Shown here: one piece after another, positions 37,828 to 47,709 of the stretch
How positions within the stretch are numbered: position 1 is the first letter of the stretch
How the letters are laid out: every line of letters begins with the position of its first letter
DNA from: an uncultured Opitutaceae bacterium
GTDB taxonomy: Bacteria > Verrucomicrobiota > Verrucomicrobiia > Opitutales > Opitutaceae
Assembly (NCBI GenBank): GCA_951813085.1
Contig: OX638348.1
Coordinates: forward strand, 1,001,627-1,065,626
Length of the DNA: 64,000 bases
Direction: 5' to 3'
Made by a program: the position numbers and the translations under genes
The notes under the pieces: model-generated
Told to the model about the DNA's origin: nothing
The model's database searches: none
What the model saw: the letters and a program-made list of their open reading frames with translations, nothing else

Positions 37828-40037
37828 AACCGGAAGGTGTACTGGAATTTTGTAGACACTTTTGTGTCTCGAGCCTGAAAACGGAAGCCTCCCATCGGGT
37901 CCTGGATCCAGCCTTGATTGAATACGAGAAACAAATCGTTTCCAGGCTGCAAGGTCCAACGCATACGGCTCTGCCAGCCGAGATTGCTCGATCGATTGTC
38001 GTACTGGATCAAGTTGGTGAATGAGAGGAAAGGGGATATCGAGTAGTCGACGTTGGACGTGAAGATACGGGCGATGAAATCGCCTTCGGGAAGATGGGCG
38101 AAGGTTTGATTCGCCGAGAACGAGAAATTGAATTTCGGTGGCAGCTTGTACACGAAGGACGTCGTGATTTGTTCGGCAGTACCCGACCAGAAGTCGCCGA
38201 AGCTCGTAATCAGCGTTGCCGAGAACGGTCGTTTGCGCGCGGTCGCAAATACAGCCTTCCATCGATTGTTGTGGTATTCACCGGGCTGTAGAATCACGCC
38301 TGGTGAAATCTCGAAAGGGTCGAACAGGCGTTCGTAGATGCGATCATAGTCTGCGATCGAATGAACCGAATCCCCCGAGAAGAAGTGCCAGTCTAGAGGG
38401 GTAAGGTGGAATTCGGAGCTTTCGATGTGCCCATTGTCCAAGCGATCGAACTGCGTGTAGAAGATGTCGTGAAACATCTGCTGGATACCGAGAAAATTCT
38501 TGGGCCGGGGATTGTAGCTAGCCCCAACACGGTACATCTTGACGTTGTTTCTTTGTACGAATCCGAGAGAGGGCTCGAAGTTTTCTTCGATGACGCGATA
38601 GACGAGCTCACCGACGTATTTGTCGTTGGGGAAATGGGCGGAAACACCATAGGAACTATCATGGTTCGATACTCCCTCGTTGTCGCTACGCGCGGCGTAG
38701 GCGTTAACCGCCAGATTTTGGGAATTTCCCATGAAGTTCGACGTTCCGAATCGAGCGTCTACGCCGTAGGTTGACGCCGATCCGCCCGAAGCAGGATTCC
38801 CGTTTGTAAGGATTCCTCCCACATATGATTGTTCCAGAATGTTCTGCTTGAAGCGTCCAACGAATAAGTTCTCGCTGTCTACGGATCCGGAAGAACCGAT
38901 GATCACATCCAGGACGCCGATCTCGGTGCGTCCCACCTTTCCGGTGAGCTTTATGCCGACATCCAGCGGCACTTCCTGCCCGTTCACGAGCCCGATGCGT
39001 CGACTGAAGAAGGGGAACACATCGGCGCTGGCGGACGGAACGCCTCCTGGGGAATCCGGTCCCGTACTTGCGAATGAGAACACGCCGGCATCTTCCAGAA
39101 AGAAGGAGCGCTTTTCGGGAAAGAACAGGGAGAAACGGGAAAGATTGATCTGCCGCGCATCGACTTCTGTTTCGCCGAAGTCCGTACTCACCGTACCGGT
39201 CAGCTTGAGACTTGGCGTGATATTGTAGGAGATGTCGAAACCCGGCTCCCCATCGAAACCATCGTCGGGCGAGGTGTCGGAATCAAGCCAGCTGGCGGCT
39301 ATGAAGGGTCGAATGTCCAAACCGATTCCCTGATTCAAGCCTTCCAGGTTCGTGATTTTCCCCGCTTCTGAAATTTGCAGGAAATCGGTTTCCAAGCGCG
39401 CGCCGGACCAACGGGATTCCTCGAGCTTGCGATAGACATTGCGCGAGATATTGAATCCCCATTCGTTCGCTTCGGCAGGGAAGTTCAGGCTTTTGAACGG
39501 TATGGCGATTTCGGCTACCCAGCCCTTATCTGTACGCCTGGTGCGCACGTCCCAGATCGCATTCCAATCTGTATTGAGCTGCTCATTCGCGAATGCCAGA
39601 CCGTCCACGAACGCGCCGGCAGGATTGGTTGCGAAATAGAAAGCGTTTCGTTGATCGCGGAAGGTATCTAGAATAATCTCGATGGTGTCGTCTGAGTTGA
39701 GGGAGGCATCCCGCTCCATCACCGTCCCGATGACTCGATCGGGCTCGGAATCGTGGGCCACGACGCCGATGTACAAGAAATTGGAATCGTAGATCAAGGT
39801 GACATCCGTCTGCTCCGTCGGCGCGGCTCCTTCGTCAGGCTCGCGCTGGACGAGGTCGCCGATATTGGGAGCAGTTCTCCAGATAGATTCGTCAAGAGCG
39901 CCGTCGATCGCGATTCGCTCGGTGGTCTTGGTGACCACAACGCTTCGCGTCTGAGCGTTGCAAAGAGCGGCGCCAACGAGAGCTGAACAGATCGTAATTA
40001 GGAGGGAAGGCAGAATACGGGGAGTATATCGATTCAT
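37824..40037 (-). CDS. DUF5916 protein with CBM9-like domain
   Basis: A 737-residue exported protein with signal peptide ending ALCNAQT. Residues ~35-230 are a CBM9-like sugar-binding domain (IAIDGALDESIWRTAPNI, FLYIGVVAHDSEPDRV, GWVAEIAIPFKSLNFP). The remaining 500 residues match DUF5916, an outer-membrane-type beta-barrel with alternating hydrophobic strands and an aromatic C-terminal residue (QYTFRF end), typical of barrels recognised by the Bam machinery. It probably binds carbohydrate at the surface and may take part in uptake or secretion; no member has a well-defined role known to me. Length is normal for the family. Confidence 0.82.
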   Translation of the reverse strand: MNRYTPRILPSLLITICSALVGAALCNAQTRSVVVTKTTERIAIDGALDESIWRTAPNIGDLVQREPDEGAAPTEQTDVTLIYDSNFLYIGVVAHDSEPDRVIGTVMERDASLNSDDTIEIILDTFRDQRNAFYFATNPAGAFVDGLAFANEQLNTDWNAIWDVRTRRTDKGWVAEIAIPFKSLNFPAEANEWGFNISRNVYRKLEESRWSGARLETDFLQISEAGKITNLEGLNQGIGLDIRPFIAASWLDSDTSPDDGFDGEPGFDISYNITPSLKLTGTVSTDFGETEVDARQINLSRFSLFFPEKRSFFLEDAGVFSFASTGPDSPGGVPSASADVFPFFSRRIGLVNGQEVPLDVGIKLTGKVGRTEIGVLDVIIGSSGSVDSENLFVGRFKQNILEQSYVGGILTNGNPASGGSASTYGVDARFGTSNFMGNSQNLAVNAYAARSDNEGVSNHDSSYGVSAHFPNDKYVGELVYRVIEENFEPSLGFVQRNNVKMYRVGASYNPRPKNFLGIQQMFHDIFYTQFDRLDNGHIESSEFHLTPLDWHFFSGDSVHSIADYDRIYERLFDPFEISPGVILQPGEYHNNRWKAVFATARKRPFSATLITSFGDFWSGTAEQITTSFVYKLPPKFNFSFSANQTFAHLPEGDFIARIFTSNVDYSISPFLSFTNLIQYDNRSSNLGWQSRMRWTLQPGNDLFLVFNQGWIQDPMGGFRFQARDTKVSTKFQYTFRF

Positions 40038-40133
40038 TAATTGAAGTTTCGCCGTCTAGGTTACGCGATATCAAGGCCAGTTGGACCTGATTGATCGTAG
40101 GAAGAGGAGGGGTGGCGCAAAGAAGCAGCGAAT

Positions 40134-40898
40134 TTACTCTTTCATATCGCCAAGCGCCCTGAACTCTTCACGCCATTCCGTCGCGGTTTCGAGAAAAACA
40201 TCTGCGGTGATGCAACAAGCATCTGCGCTCGCTCTGGCAAGTTCATTGCCATGCGGATCGTAGATCGCGGAGGATCCAGGATACTTCCATTTCGGGTCTT
40301 GGCCAACGCGGTTGACGCCAATAACGAATGCTTGATTCTCAATTGCGCGGGCTTTGAGCAATGTATTCCAATGATCGATGCGAAGATCGGGCCAATTGGC
40401 GATGACTGGAAAGAGATCCGCTCCTGCTCGAACAGCCCGTCGATAAAGTTCTGGAAAACGCAAGTCGTAGCAAATCGTCGGGCACACGGTGAATCCGTGC
40501 CAGTCGAAGAGTAAGATGTCTTCGCCAGATTCATAGTGGTTCGATTCACCAGAATAGCTGAAGCAATGATTTTTCTGGTAGTGACCTACGCGCTGTCCTT
40601 CAGGGTTGAATACGCTGAGCTCGTTGCTGCCTTTGCCTCCTTCGGATTCGAATACGAGCCCGCCTAAGGCCCAGGCTTTATGCTGAACAGCGATTTCTGC
40701 TAGAGAGGATTCCGCGCTCGAGGGCACGGCCTCGGAAATCCGCGACACTTTCATGCTGAATCCGCTCGTGAACATCTCCGGCAAGACAATGAGGGCTCCG
40801 GGTTCGACCGTGATCGACGAAAGGAGCGATCGAATCGTATCGTAGTTCGCTTCGCGATTTTCCCATTGGATATCGTACTGACAGGCGATTAATTGCAT
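40134..40898 (-). CDS. Carbon-nitrogen hydrolase (omega-amidase-like nitrilase)
   Basis: A cytoplasmic nitrilase-superfamily amidase of 254 residues from ATG 40898 (MQLIACQYDI); the 12 codons further up do not look native. The catalytic triad is visible: Glu41 in VLPEMFTSGFS, Lys109 in YQKNHCFSY and Cys143 in TICYDLRFPEL. The MFTSGFS and KNHCF stretches fit the omega-amidase/YafV group, which hydrolyses alpha-ketoglutaramate or the methionine-derived 2-oxo amide in methionine salvage repair. A link to the mtnA gene 10 kb away is possible but not shown. It follows a symporter gene on the same strand by 51 bases. Confidence 0.88.
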   Translation of the reverse strand: MQLIACQYDIQWENREANYDTIRSLLSSITVEPGALIVLPEMFTSGFSMKVSRISEAVPSSAESSLAEIAVQHKAWALGGLVFESEGGKGSNELSVFNPEGQRVGHYQKNHCFSYSGESNHYESGEDILLFDWHGFTVCPTICYDLRFPELYRRAVRAGADLFPVIANWPDLRIDHWNTLLKARAIENQAFVIGVNRVGQDPKWKYPGSSAIYDPHGNELARASADACCITADVFLETATEWREEFRALGDMKE

Positions 40899-40949
40899 TT
40901 TGGAGTAGCCTAGGCGCGAATGCGGCAAAAACAAACGCTTGCGTTGATT

Positions 40950-42425
40950 TTATGCGCTTTCACTCGAATTGCCTTTCGGCAGGGAACCGATCGCGAACGT
41001 GACAGTGACTCCAATGAGCATAGGCCATTGCCAAGCGAGGGCGATCACTCCGTTCTCTGATAGCAATAAGAAAAGCGCTGTGCACGCGCTCCCTGCGACC
41101 ATGGCGACCAAGTTCCATCGGTCCTTGCCGCGGTTGGTTAGCAAGCCGACGAGAAATACTCCGAGCAAGCCGCTGTAGGTGACTCCCGCGATCTTGAAGG
41201 CTAGCCAAATGAACTGGCCCCCATTTTGGAGACTCCAAGCAATGGATACAAGCGCGATGGCTACAATGCCCATGAAGCCACGCGCGATCCAAACTTGCTG
41301 AGTAGCGTTTCCACTGCCTTTAACCAGAGGACGATAGAGATCGACGACTACGGAAGAGCTCAGCGCAGCCAGGGCGCTGTCCAAGCTGGACATGGCAGCG
41401 GCAAGTACTCCACACAGGAGAAGACCCTTCAATCCATTGGGAAGGGCAGTTGCGATAAAATGAGGGAAGACCTTATCTGAATCCACGGAGGTAACGCCCT
41501 CGACAATCTTCGTTGGAAGGGTGGCGTCCGGAAATTGCTGATAATAGGCGAAAAGACCGACGCCAATCATAAGGAAAAGCGCGGCGGCAGGCAGGGCCAG
41601 GAAGCCGCTAATGGCTATGCTTCGCCGCGCTTGCGAGAGATTGCGACAGGTGAGCATTCGCTGCGTGAAGTCGTGATCCGTTCCCTGCATCGCGAGCGTA
41701 TTGATAAAACCGAACGCGAGCGCCAGGAAGAACCAACCACTATCCGCCCAGACACCCTTTTCAGGCATCCATTGGAAAATCTCCAGGCGGCCCGCTTCGC
41801 CTTCGATATCGAGTATCTGCGACCAACCTACGTTAACCCGCAGCACCCAGAGCATCGTTAGTCCCGCCGAAATGAATAGGATCGCCTGCAGGCAATCGGT
41901 CCAGATGACTGCCTTGATGCCCCCAATTCCTGCGTAAACAAGACAGAGGATGGCGAATCCAATCATGGTCCAACCGAAGGGAAACCCGAGAATCACGTGC
42001 AATCCCGTAGAAGCGATCATGAGCCTAACGGACGAGGCCATCACTCGGGAAAGCAGAAAGAAGCACGCGGCCGCATAGTGGCTAGCGCCCCCGAAGCGAT
42101 CGGCTAGGTACTGATAGATCGAGAGGCAGCGAAGCTTGTAGAAAGCTCCCAGGAATAGGAAGGCGATCGCGAATCGTGCGAGGAGCGAGCCAATCCCCAT
42201 TTGCAGATAGCCGAGATTGTCCGCGTAGCCGACGCCTGGAGTGCCCAGGAAGGTAGCGGCGCTAATTTCGGTAGCGATAATCGATCCCAGCACTGCGAGC
42301 CACGGAATCTGGCGCCCGCCCACCACGTAGGAGTCGAGCGATTCGCTCTTCTTGCCGAAACGGATCCCGATGAATAGGACCGCAGCGAAATACAAAAGGA
42401 CAATAAGCGAATCTAGAAGGGACAT
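40950..42425 (-). CDS. Sodium:solute symporter (SSS family)
   Basis: An inner-membrane transporter of about 491 residues with 12-13 hydrophobic helices. The ATG at 42425 places MSLLDSLIVLLYFAAVLFIG as first helix; the 19 codons upstream are unlikely. SSS hallmarks: SYVVGGRQIPWLAVLGSII, EISAATFLGTPG, GGIKAVIWTDCLQAILF, and AAAMSSLDSALAALSS, which holds the Na+-site serines. It takes up a solute with sodium, probably a sugar or sugar acid given the context. It precedes the nitrilase gene on the same strand and its start diverges from the DUF1592 gene. Confidence 0.88.
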   Translation of the reverse strand: MSLLDSLIVLLYFAAVLFIGIRFGKKSESLDSYVVGGRQIPWLAVLGSIIATEISAATFLGTPGVGYADNLGYLQMGIGSLLARFAIAFLFLGAFYKLRCLSIYQYLADRFGGASHYAAACFFLLSRVMASSVRLMIASTGLHVILGFPFGWTMIGFAILCLVYAGIGGIKAVIWTDCLQAILFISAGLTMLWVLRVNVGWSQILDIEGEAGRLEIFQWMPEKGVWADSGWFFLALAFGFINTLAMQGTDHDFTQRMLTCRNLSQARRSIAISGFLALPAAALFLMIGVGLFAYYQQFPDATLPTKIVEGVTSVDSDKVFPHFIATALPNGLKGLLLCGVLAAAMSSLDSALAALSSSVVVDLYRPLVKGSGNATQQVWIARGFMGIVAIALVSIAWSLQNGGQFIWLAFKIAGVTYSGLLGVFLVGLLTNRGKDRWNLVAMVAGSACTALFLLLSENGVIALAWQWPMLIGVTVTFAIGSLPKGNSSESA

Positions 42426-42612
42426 GGAAAGGATCGTGATCGCGAGGCTCCTTAACGGTTGCCAGAACGCTTGCAGACTCAAGCTAACTAATGGATTTTA
42501 TATGTCCTTTCTGCGCTCGATCGGGTAACTCTTTAGTAAGATACATAAGTCTCTTTAAGGAGCGATCAACTTCACTATCACGTTCACCAGAGATCCAATC
42601 GTGTACCCTTCC

Positions 42613-44705
42613 ATGATTCGAACGGCCCAGCGCATCTTACGCATAACCCTGGCAATGGTTTGCTTGCCGCTCGCGCACACGTTGCTATCGCAAGGGCAAA
42701 CGGTTGATTACGAAACGGAAATCGAGCCCATATTGGAAACCTTGTCCGAATCGCAACGGGACGCGCTCATGAATTGGATCGATCAAGGAGCCCCTATCCC
42801 TGAATCAGCGAGTGAACTCGATGGTCCTCTGCACGGCGAGGCGCTCTTCGAGTATGAGATTGCGCCTATTCTAGCCAGGCATTGCCTCGAGTGTCACGAC
42901 TCTGCCCGGAAGGAAGGCGCCTTGGATTTGTCACGCAAGGCGGCTGCGTTCAAAGGCGGAGATAGCGGTAAAGCGATTCACCCAGGCGATGGGGAGGGCA
43001 GTTCGCTGTGGGAGCTGGTGGAGTTAGGCGATATGCCAGAGGATCGACTTCCTTTGTCTCAGCGAGAAAAATCCTTGCTGAAGCGTTGGATAGACGAGGG
43101 GGCCGTATGGAGCGTGGATTGGATTGATCCCGCGACCTATGAGACAGAAGGAGGCAGTGGGGAATGGATACGGCGACTTACGGTTTCGGAATACATCGAG
43201 ACGGTCCGTGCCTCGACTGGAGTCGACGTTGAAACGGAGGCCCGCGCTCTCCTGCCGAAGGACCTACGAGCGGATGGATTTAGCAATACGGCCTACAACC
43301 TTAACGTTGATATGTCCCACGTAAACGCTTACGCAGAACTAGCGACGATTATAGTGGGAAAAATGGATACCGGTGAGTTCACCCGCCAATTCTATAAAAA
43401 TCCAAAATTCACGGATAAGGATATGGGCAATCTCATCGAAAGGATCGGTCAGCGCCTTTTGAGAGGGCCATTGAACGAAGAGGAGGTGATCCTGTTCCGA
43501 GGCATATCCACGACGGTCGCGAGCGCCGGCGGCTCTATGGACGAGGCGGTCGCTTATCTGCTAGAAGCGATGCTGCAGTCTCCACGCTTTCTATATCGGA
43601 TTGAAACGCAATCTGAAGACGGGAGCTCAAAGTACGTGAACGAATACGAGCTAGCCTCTCGTCTGAGCTATGCGCTTTGGGGAAGTCCACCGGATGAACG
43701 CCTGATGGATGCAGCCGAACGAGGGGACTTGCATGAGCCCGCAGTTCTCAGAGCCCATATCGATCGCATGCTCAATGATCCTAAAGCCATTGCCCGGTCC
43801 ATCGAATTCCTCTACCAATGGCTTGACCTCGATCGATTGGACAACCTAAGGCCGAATCCGGAACGATTTCCAGACTGGGATCCCGAGCTGGGTCGGGACA
43901 TGAAGGCAGAGACGATCGCGGTCTTTAAGGAAATCGTCTGGGAAAAAGAACTACCGCTTTCAAACCTGCTGAATGCCCAGGTAACCTACCTAACTCCTAG
44001 TTTGGCAAATCATTACGGGCTCAAGCTAAAGTCGAAGGATCAAGATTCGGACTCCCTTATTCGTCAGGACCTTTCATCCAACTCCTCTCGCGGGGGATTG
44101 TTGACGCAGGGAAGCGTCCTCACTATGGGGGAGACGACGCCTCCATGGTTACACGTGGACTTTTCGTGTTGCACGATCTCCTCAGAGGAATCGTAAAGGA
44201 CCCGCCCCCGGGGCTCGACACCACGCCCATCCCTTCAAGCCCCGGCCAATCGCAACGGGTGATTTCAGAAGAGCGCGTGGCGAACCGCTCGTGCGGTGGG
44301 TGCCATTCGAAATTCGAGCCTTTGGCGTTTGGGCTGGAGCGATTCGATGGATTAGGCTCTTACTATAAACGAGACGTATTTGGGAATAAACTACGTCAAG
44401 ATGGAGAGATTTTGATTCCCGGAGACGCTGAACCGATTCCTTATAAGACATCTGCCGAGCTGATGAATCTGCTTGCTGAGAGCGATCGAGTGAAAGAGAC
44501 GCTGACATGGAAGCTTGCTCAATTCGTCTTAGGACGGCCTTTGGGCAGCCGGGATGCGCAGACTATCAACGAGCTTCATGATCAGGCGATGCAAGACGGG
44601 GGGACTTATAAGAGCGTCATGGCTGCGATCGCTTCCAGCGACTTGCTGCGTCAGCGTTCAGGCAGCGCAAAACCTATGATTGCGTCCAACCAAGAAAAGA
44701 ACTAG
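42613..44705 (+). pseudogene. DUF1587-DUF1592-DUF1588-DUF1585 cytochrome protein, frameshifted
   Basis: A large exported planctomycete-type protein split by one frameshift. The first frame, from ATG 42613 with a signal peptide, has a cytochrome-like domain (HCLECHDSARKEG), DUF1587-like (RLTVSEYIETVRA), DUF1592 (YELASRLSYALWGSPPDE) and the start of DUF1588 up to GSVLTMGETT. The protein continues one frame over with MVTRGLFVLHDLLRGIV near 44145, RSCGGCHSKFEPLAFGLERF, and DUF1585 (LTWKLAQFVLGRPLGS), ending at 44705. One added base near 44142 restores about 698 residues. A collapsed extra cytochrome domain sits near the N-terminus. Its DUF1552 partner begins 20 bases later. Confidence 0.85.
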
Positions 44706-44725
44706 GGAATATAACCGACCCCATC

Positions 44726-46162
44726 ATGAAGACAAAGCATATCAGCCGGAGAGCCATGCTTAAAGGAATGGGCACCGTAGCCATCGGCCTCCCGTTTCTC
44801 GAAGAGATGGCATTCGCCCAGAGTGTCGCTGCTTCCAAAGCGGCCGTCCTTAAGAGCGTTCCGACACGATCGTTTAATGTATTTTTCGGGCTCGGAATTC
44901 CCGCGCCGCTGCAGGCCGAGGGATTTGAGGGCGTGCTTGAACCCCTCAAAACGCTTGGCGATAAGCTGCTGATAATGCGTAACATAGATCATGTTCGCTG
45001 TGATGAGTCAGGGATCAATGCCCATTTTGACGGCGCATCCGCCGCTTTTACAGCGGAACCACCAGACGGCGAAGCCAAGTCCGGTGGCCCCTCAATTGAT
45101 CAAGTGATTCGCCGTGCCCATTATCCGGATGGCTTACCCCAAGGGATGGTGCCAACGCTTATTGGAGGGACGTTCTTTCGGCGTAGCCGCGTAAGCCGCT
45201 ATGTGCATAGCTACAATCTCGATGGCACCGTGGCGGCAACGATGCAGGAAGAGCCGCGCGATCTGTTCGAGCGCGTGTTTGGCTCGGTATCCCTGCTGGA
45301 CGATTCTTCAGCCCGCGAGCGCCATTTGAAGCGCAGCGTGCTCGATTCCGTCGTTGGCCAATACAAGTACTTTACGGGAAATCGTTCTCCGCTCGGTTCC
45401 ACATCCAGAGCCCGCGTAGCGGACCATCTCGATCGCATTCGCGAATTCGAGCAGCGCGCCTTTTCCTTGCCTGACCTGTCCGGCTCCGGACCGGAGCAGC
45501 CTCCCGAGTCGATGATCGCCCACGGAGGGGAAGCGGATCCAGGAGGCGAAGGGATTGACATGCAGCTCGATGACCTGACTCGAGAGTGGCGCCTGATGGC
45601 CGATCTTTATGCATTGTCTATTCAAATGGACAAAGCGCGTTTTGGTTCCTTGACCTTTCTTGCAGCGGGCGAGCGCTTGCGAATCAAGGGAGATTATCGA
45701 TATCAAGGACGGCAGGTATTCACCTTTGACGATGCTGCCCAGCATGACGCCACTGGATCGAAGGGGTGCAGCCACGAGTGGTGGCACAAGTATGGCGAGG
45801 AGAAGAAAAACGAAGCATTGCGGGCCCATGCCCATATGAAGATGCGGGAAGTAGCTTATTTCCTGAATCGTCTCGACGATGCGGACTCGATGGAAGCGAA
45901 TGGAAAGTCCATTTTGGAAAACTCGCTCATTACGGTATCCACGGAATCAGGGGATGGGCGCCATTCCGATGTGAAGCGAGAATTGTCAGGTGTGTTTCAT
46001 GCGGTTACGGGCGCCAATGGCCGATTCAAGACCGGAGAGATCATGGACGTAAGCGCAGAAGGTATTGATGTATACAATACGCTTTTGGAAGGCATGGGGA
46101 CCTCTGGGTGCCTGGGTCCGGCGGATCGAGAGGAACGTTTAGTCGACGGCATCCGCGCGTAG
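44726..46162 (+). CDS. DUF1552 protein, Tat-exported
   Basis: A 478-residue DUF1552 protein with Tat signal SRRAMLKGMGTVAIGLPFLE. DUF1552 proteins are the regular partners of DUF1592-type cytochrome proteins, and the fold is related to DUF1501. Visible blocks: NVFFGLGIPAPLQ, INAHFDGASAAFT, SIDQVIRR, GCSHEWWHKYGEEKK (His-rich, possible metal site) and LITVSTESGDGRHSD. Function unknown, but the pair is thought to belong to exported oxidative metabolism. This gene is intact although the preceding partner is frameshifted. Convergent with an oxidoreductase gene 87 bases on. Confidence 0.9.
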   Translation: MKTKHISRRAMLKGMGTVAIGLPFLEEMAFAQSVAASKAAVLKSVPTRSFNVFFGLGIPAPLQAEGFEGVLEPLKTLGDKLLIMRNIDHVRCDESGINAHFDGASAAFTAEPPDGEAKSGGPSIDQVIRRAHYPDGLPQGMVPTLIGGTFFRRSRVSRYVHSYNLDGTVAATMQEEPRDLFERVFGSVSLLDDSSARERHLKRSVLDSVVGQYKYFTGNRSPLGSTSRARVADHLDRIREFEQRAFSLPDLSGSGPEQPPESMIAHGGEADPGGEGIDMQLDDLTREWRLMADLYALSIQMDKARFGSLTFLAAGERLRIKGDYRYQGRQVFTFDDAAQHDATGSKGCSHEWWHKYGEEKKNEALRAHAHMKMREVAYFLNRLDDADSMEANGKSILENSLITVSTESGDGRHSDVKRELSGVFHAVTGANGRFKTGEIMDVSAEGIDVYNTLLEGMGTSGCLGPADREERLVDGIRA

Positions 46163-46249
46163 CTCCGTCCACGCTTACGTTTTCGGTAAGGCGCGCGACC
46201 GGCGCCGATCTTCGCCATTGCGAGCGATCGACACCGGCGATTACACTAC

Positions 46250-47563
46250 CTAAATCAACTTCGTCTTTCCCGGTACGGCTACCGGAGCCAGCGGGTAGTC
46301 TGTGAAGGACCATTCCTTGGGCGTGAGGTCCAGCTTCGATGCGTTCATCGCCCAATCCCAGCTGAGATTCCGACCGGTATAGGCGGCCATTCTCCCGAGA
46401 ATCGCAGTCATGGTGCTTTGAGCGATGCGCTTGCCCTCATTGATTGTATCGCCTGAGCGGATGGCATCGAGCGTATCCTTGTACTCCTGTACAGCGGGGT
46501 TGACGCGGGGACCATCGTACTTGAATGGATGCTTCCCTTCGATGCTGACCTTTGCAAAACTGAGAAAGAGACGCCCTTTAGTACCGTTGATTCGCATGTC
46601 GTTGCGCGAACTGACTCCATCGATTTGCGAGCCTAAATGGGTAACGCGGGCGCCATTAGGGTACTCGTATTCAACGAGAATATGATCCCAAACATTGGGA
46701 TAGATCGAGTCCGTGCGGTTCTGGCGCCCTCCGGAACCGATCGCCTTTATCGGGTGAGAGCCCATTACCCAGTCGACAAGATCCAAATTGTGAACGTGCT
46801 GCTCGGTAATGAAATCGCCCGAGGCCCAGGTGGTGAATAGCCAGCGGCGTAGTTGCCATTCCATGTCGGACCAACTGGATTGTCGAATCGCTTCCGATTG
46901 GCGCCAATTAGAAAGCGCTCCTCCGATTCGAGTGGACTGGCCCGATAGCATATCGCCAATGGCTCCGTCATGGATCCGCTCGATGCCGGCCATGATGTGC
47001 CGCGCTCGCCGCATCTGGGTTCCGGCGACTACGGTGAGACCCTTCTTTTCCGCGAGTTCGGAAGTCTTGATGATGTCGCGAACGCCGACGGGATCGACGG
47101 CTACAGGCTTTTCAATAAAGACGTGCTTGCCGGCTTCGACCGCAGCTTTGAAGTGTATGGGACGAAAGACAGGGGGTGTCGTCAGGATAATCAGGTCGAC
47201 GTCGCAGGCGATGACCTGCTTGTAGGCATCGAAGCCCGAGAACATCGTTTCAGGGGTGACCTTGTAAATGTCGTCGAAGGGGAGGTTTTTTTTCGCCATA
47301 TTGCGACGAATCGTTTCCTCCGCTTGATCGAGATGATCGGGAAACAGGTCGCCCATCGCGACAAGTTCGATATTCTGGTCGGCCTCAGCGCAGTCGATAA
47401 TTCCGGCGCCGCATCCCCGTCCACCCAATCCAATCAGCCCGATTCGGACTTTGTCATTGGTTCCTAGAGCGTGGAGATTTTGAGCGCCTACAAGCAATGA
47501 AGCTAAGCTGGCAGTTCCCGTGGTCTTGATAAAATTGCGTCGTGTAATCGAGTCGAAACTCAT
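46250..47563 (-). CDS. Gfo/Idh/MocA oxidoreductase, Tat-exported
   Basis: A 437-residue oxidoreductase-like protein. TRRNFIKTTGTASLASLL is the Tat signal. Rossmann motif IGLIGLGGRGCGAG, EKPVAV with the catalytic Lys, then GGALSNWRQ and EQHVHNLDLVDWVMG, where the histidines of the active site lie. Last gene of a minus-strand run with a symporter, a hydroxypyruvate-isomerase-like enzyme and a LON-domain protein; 146 bases separate it from the last of these, so it may have its own promoter. Probably acts on the sugar handled by that run; as with others in PVC bacteria, glycosidase chemistry through NAD is an alternative. Confidence 0.9.
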   Translation of the reverse strand: MSFDSITRRNFIKTTGTASLASLLVGAQNLHALGTNDKVRIGLIGLGGRGCGAGIIDCAEADQNIELVAMGDLFPDHLDQAEETIRRNMAKKNLPFDDIYKVTPETMFSGFDAYKQVIACDVDLIILTTPPVFRPIHFKAAVEAGKHVFIEKPVAVDPVGVRDIIKTSELAEKKGLTVVAGTQMRRARHIMAGIERIHDGAIGDMLSGQSTRIGGALSNWRQSEAIRQSSWSDMEWQLRRWLFTTWASGDFITEQHVHNLDLVDWVMGSHPIKAIGSGGRQNRTDSIYPNVWDHILVEYEYPNGARVTHLGSQIDGVSSRNDMRINGTKGRLFLSFAKVSIEGKHPFKYDGPRVNPAVQEYKDTLDAIRSGDTINEGKRIAQSTMTAILGRMAAYTGRNLSWDWAMNASKLDLTPKEWSFTDYPLAPVAVPGKTKLI

Positions 47564-47709
47564 GGCGGTAACTCGGGTGGGTAGGGTTGTTAAGGTAGGT
47601 ACGGATCTAGTATACGCTAATCAGAATAGGAGAAACTTTGTAATTTTAGCCTCTAATTTTGCAGAAGCGATTAACCAAATACCGCAATTCTTGCGGTCTA
47701 AGATAAACC

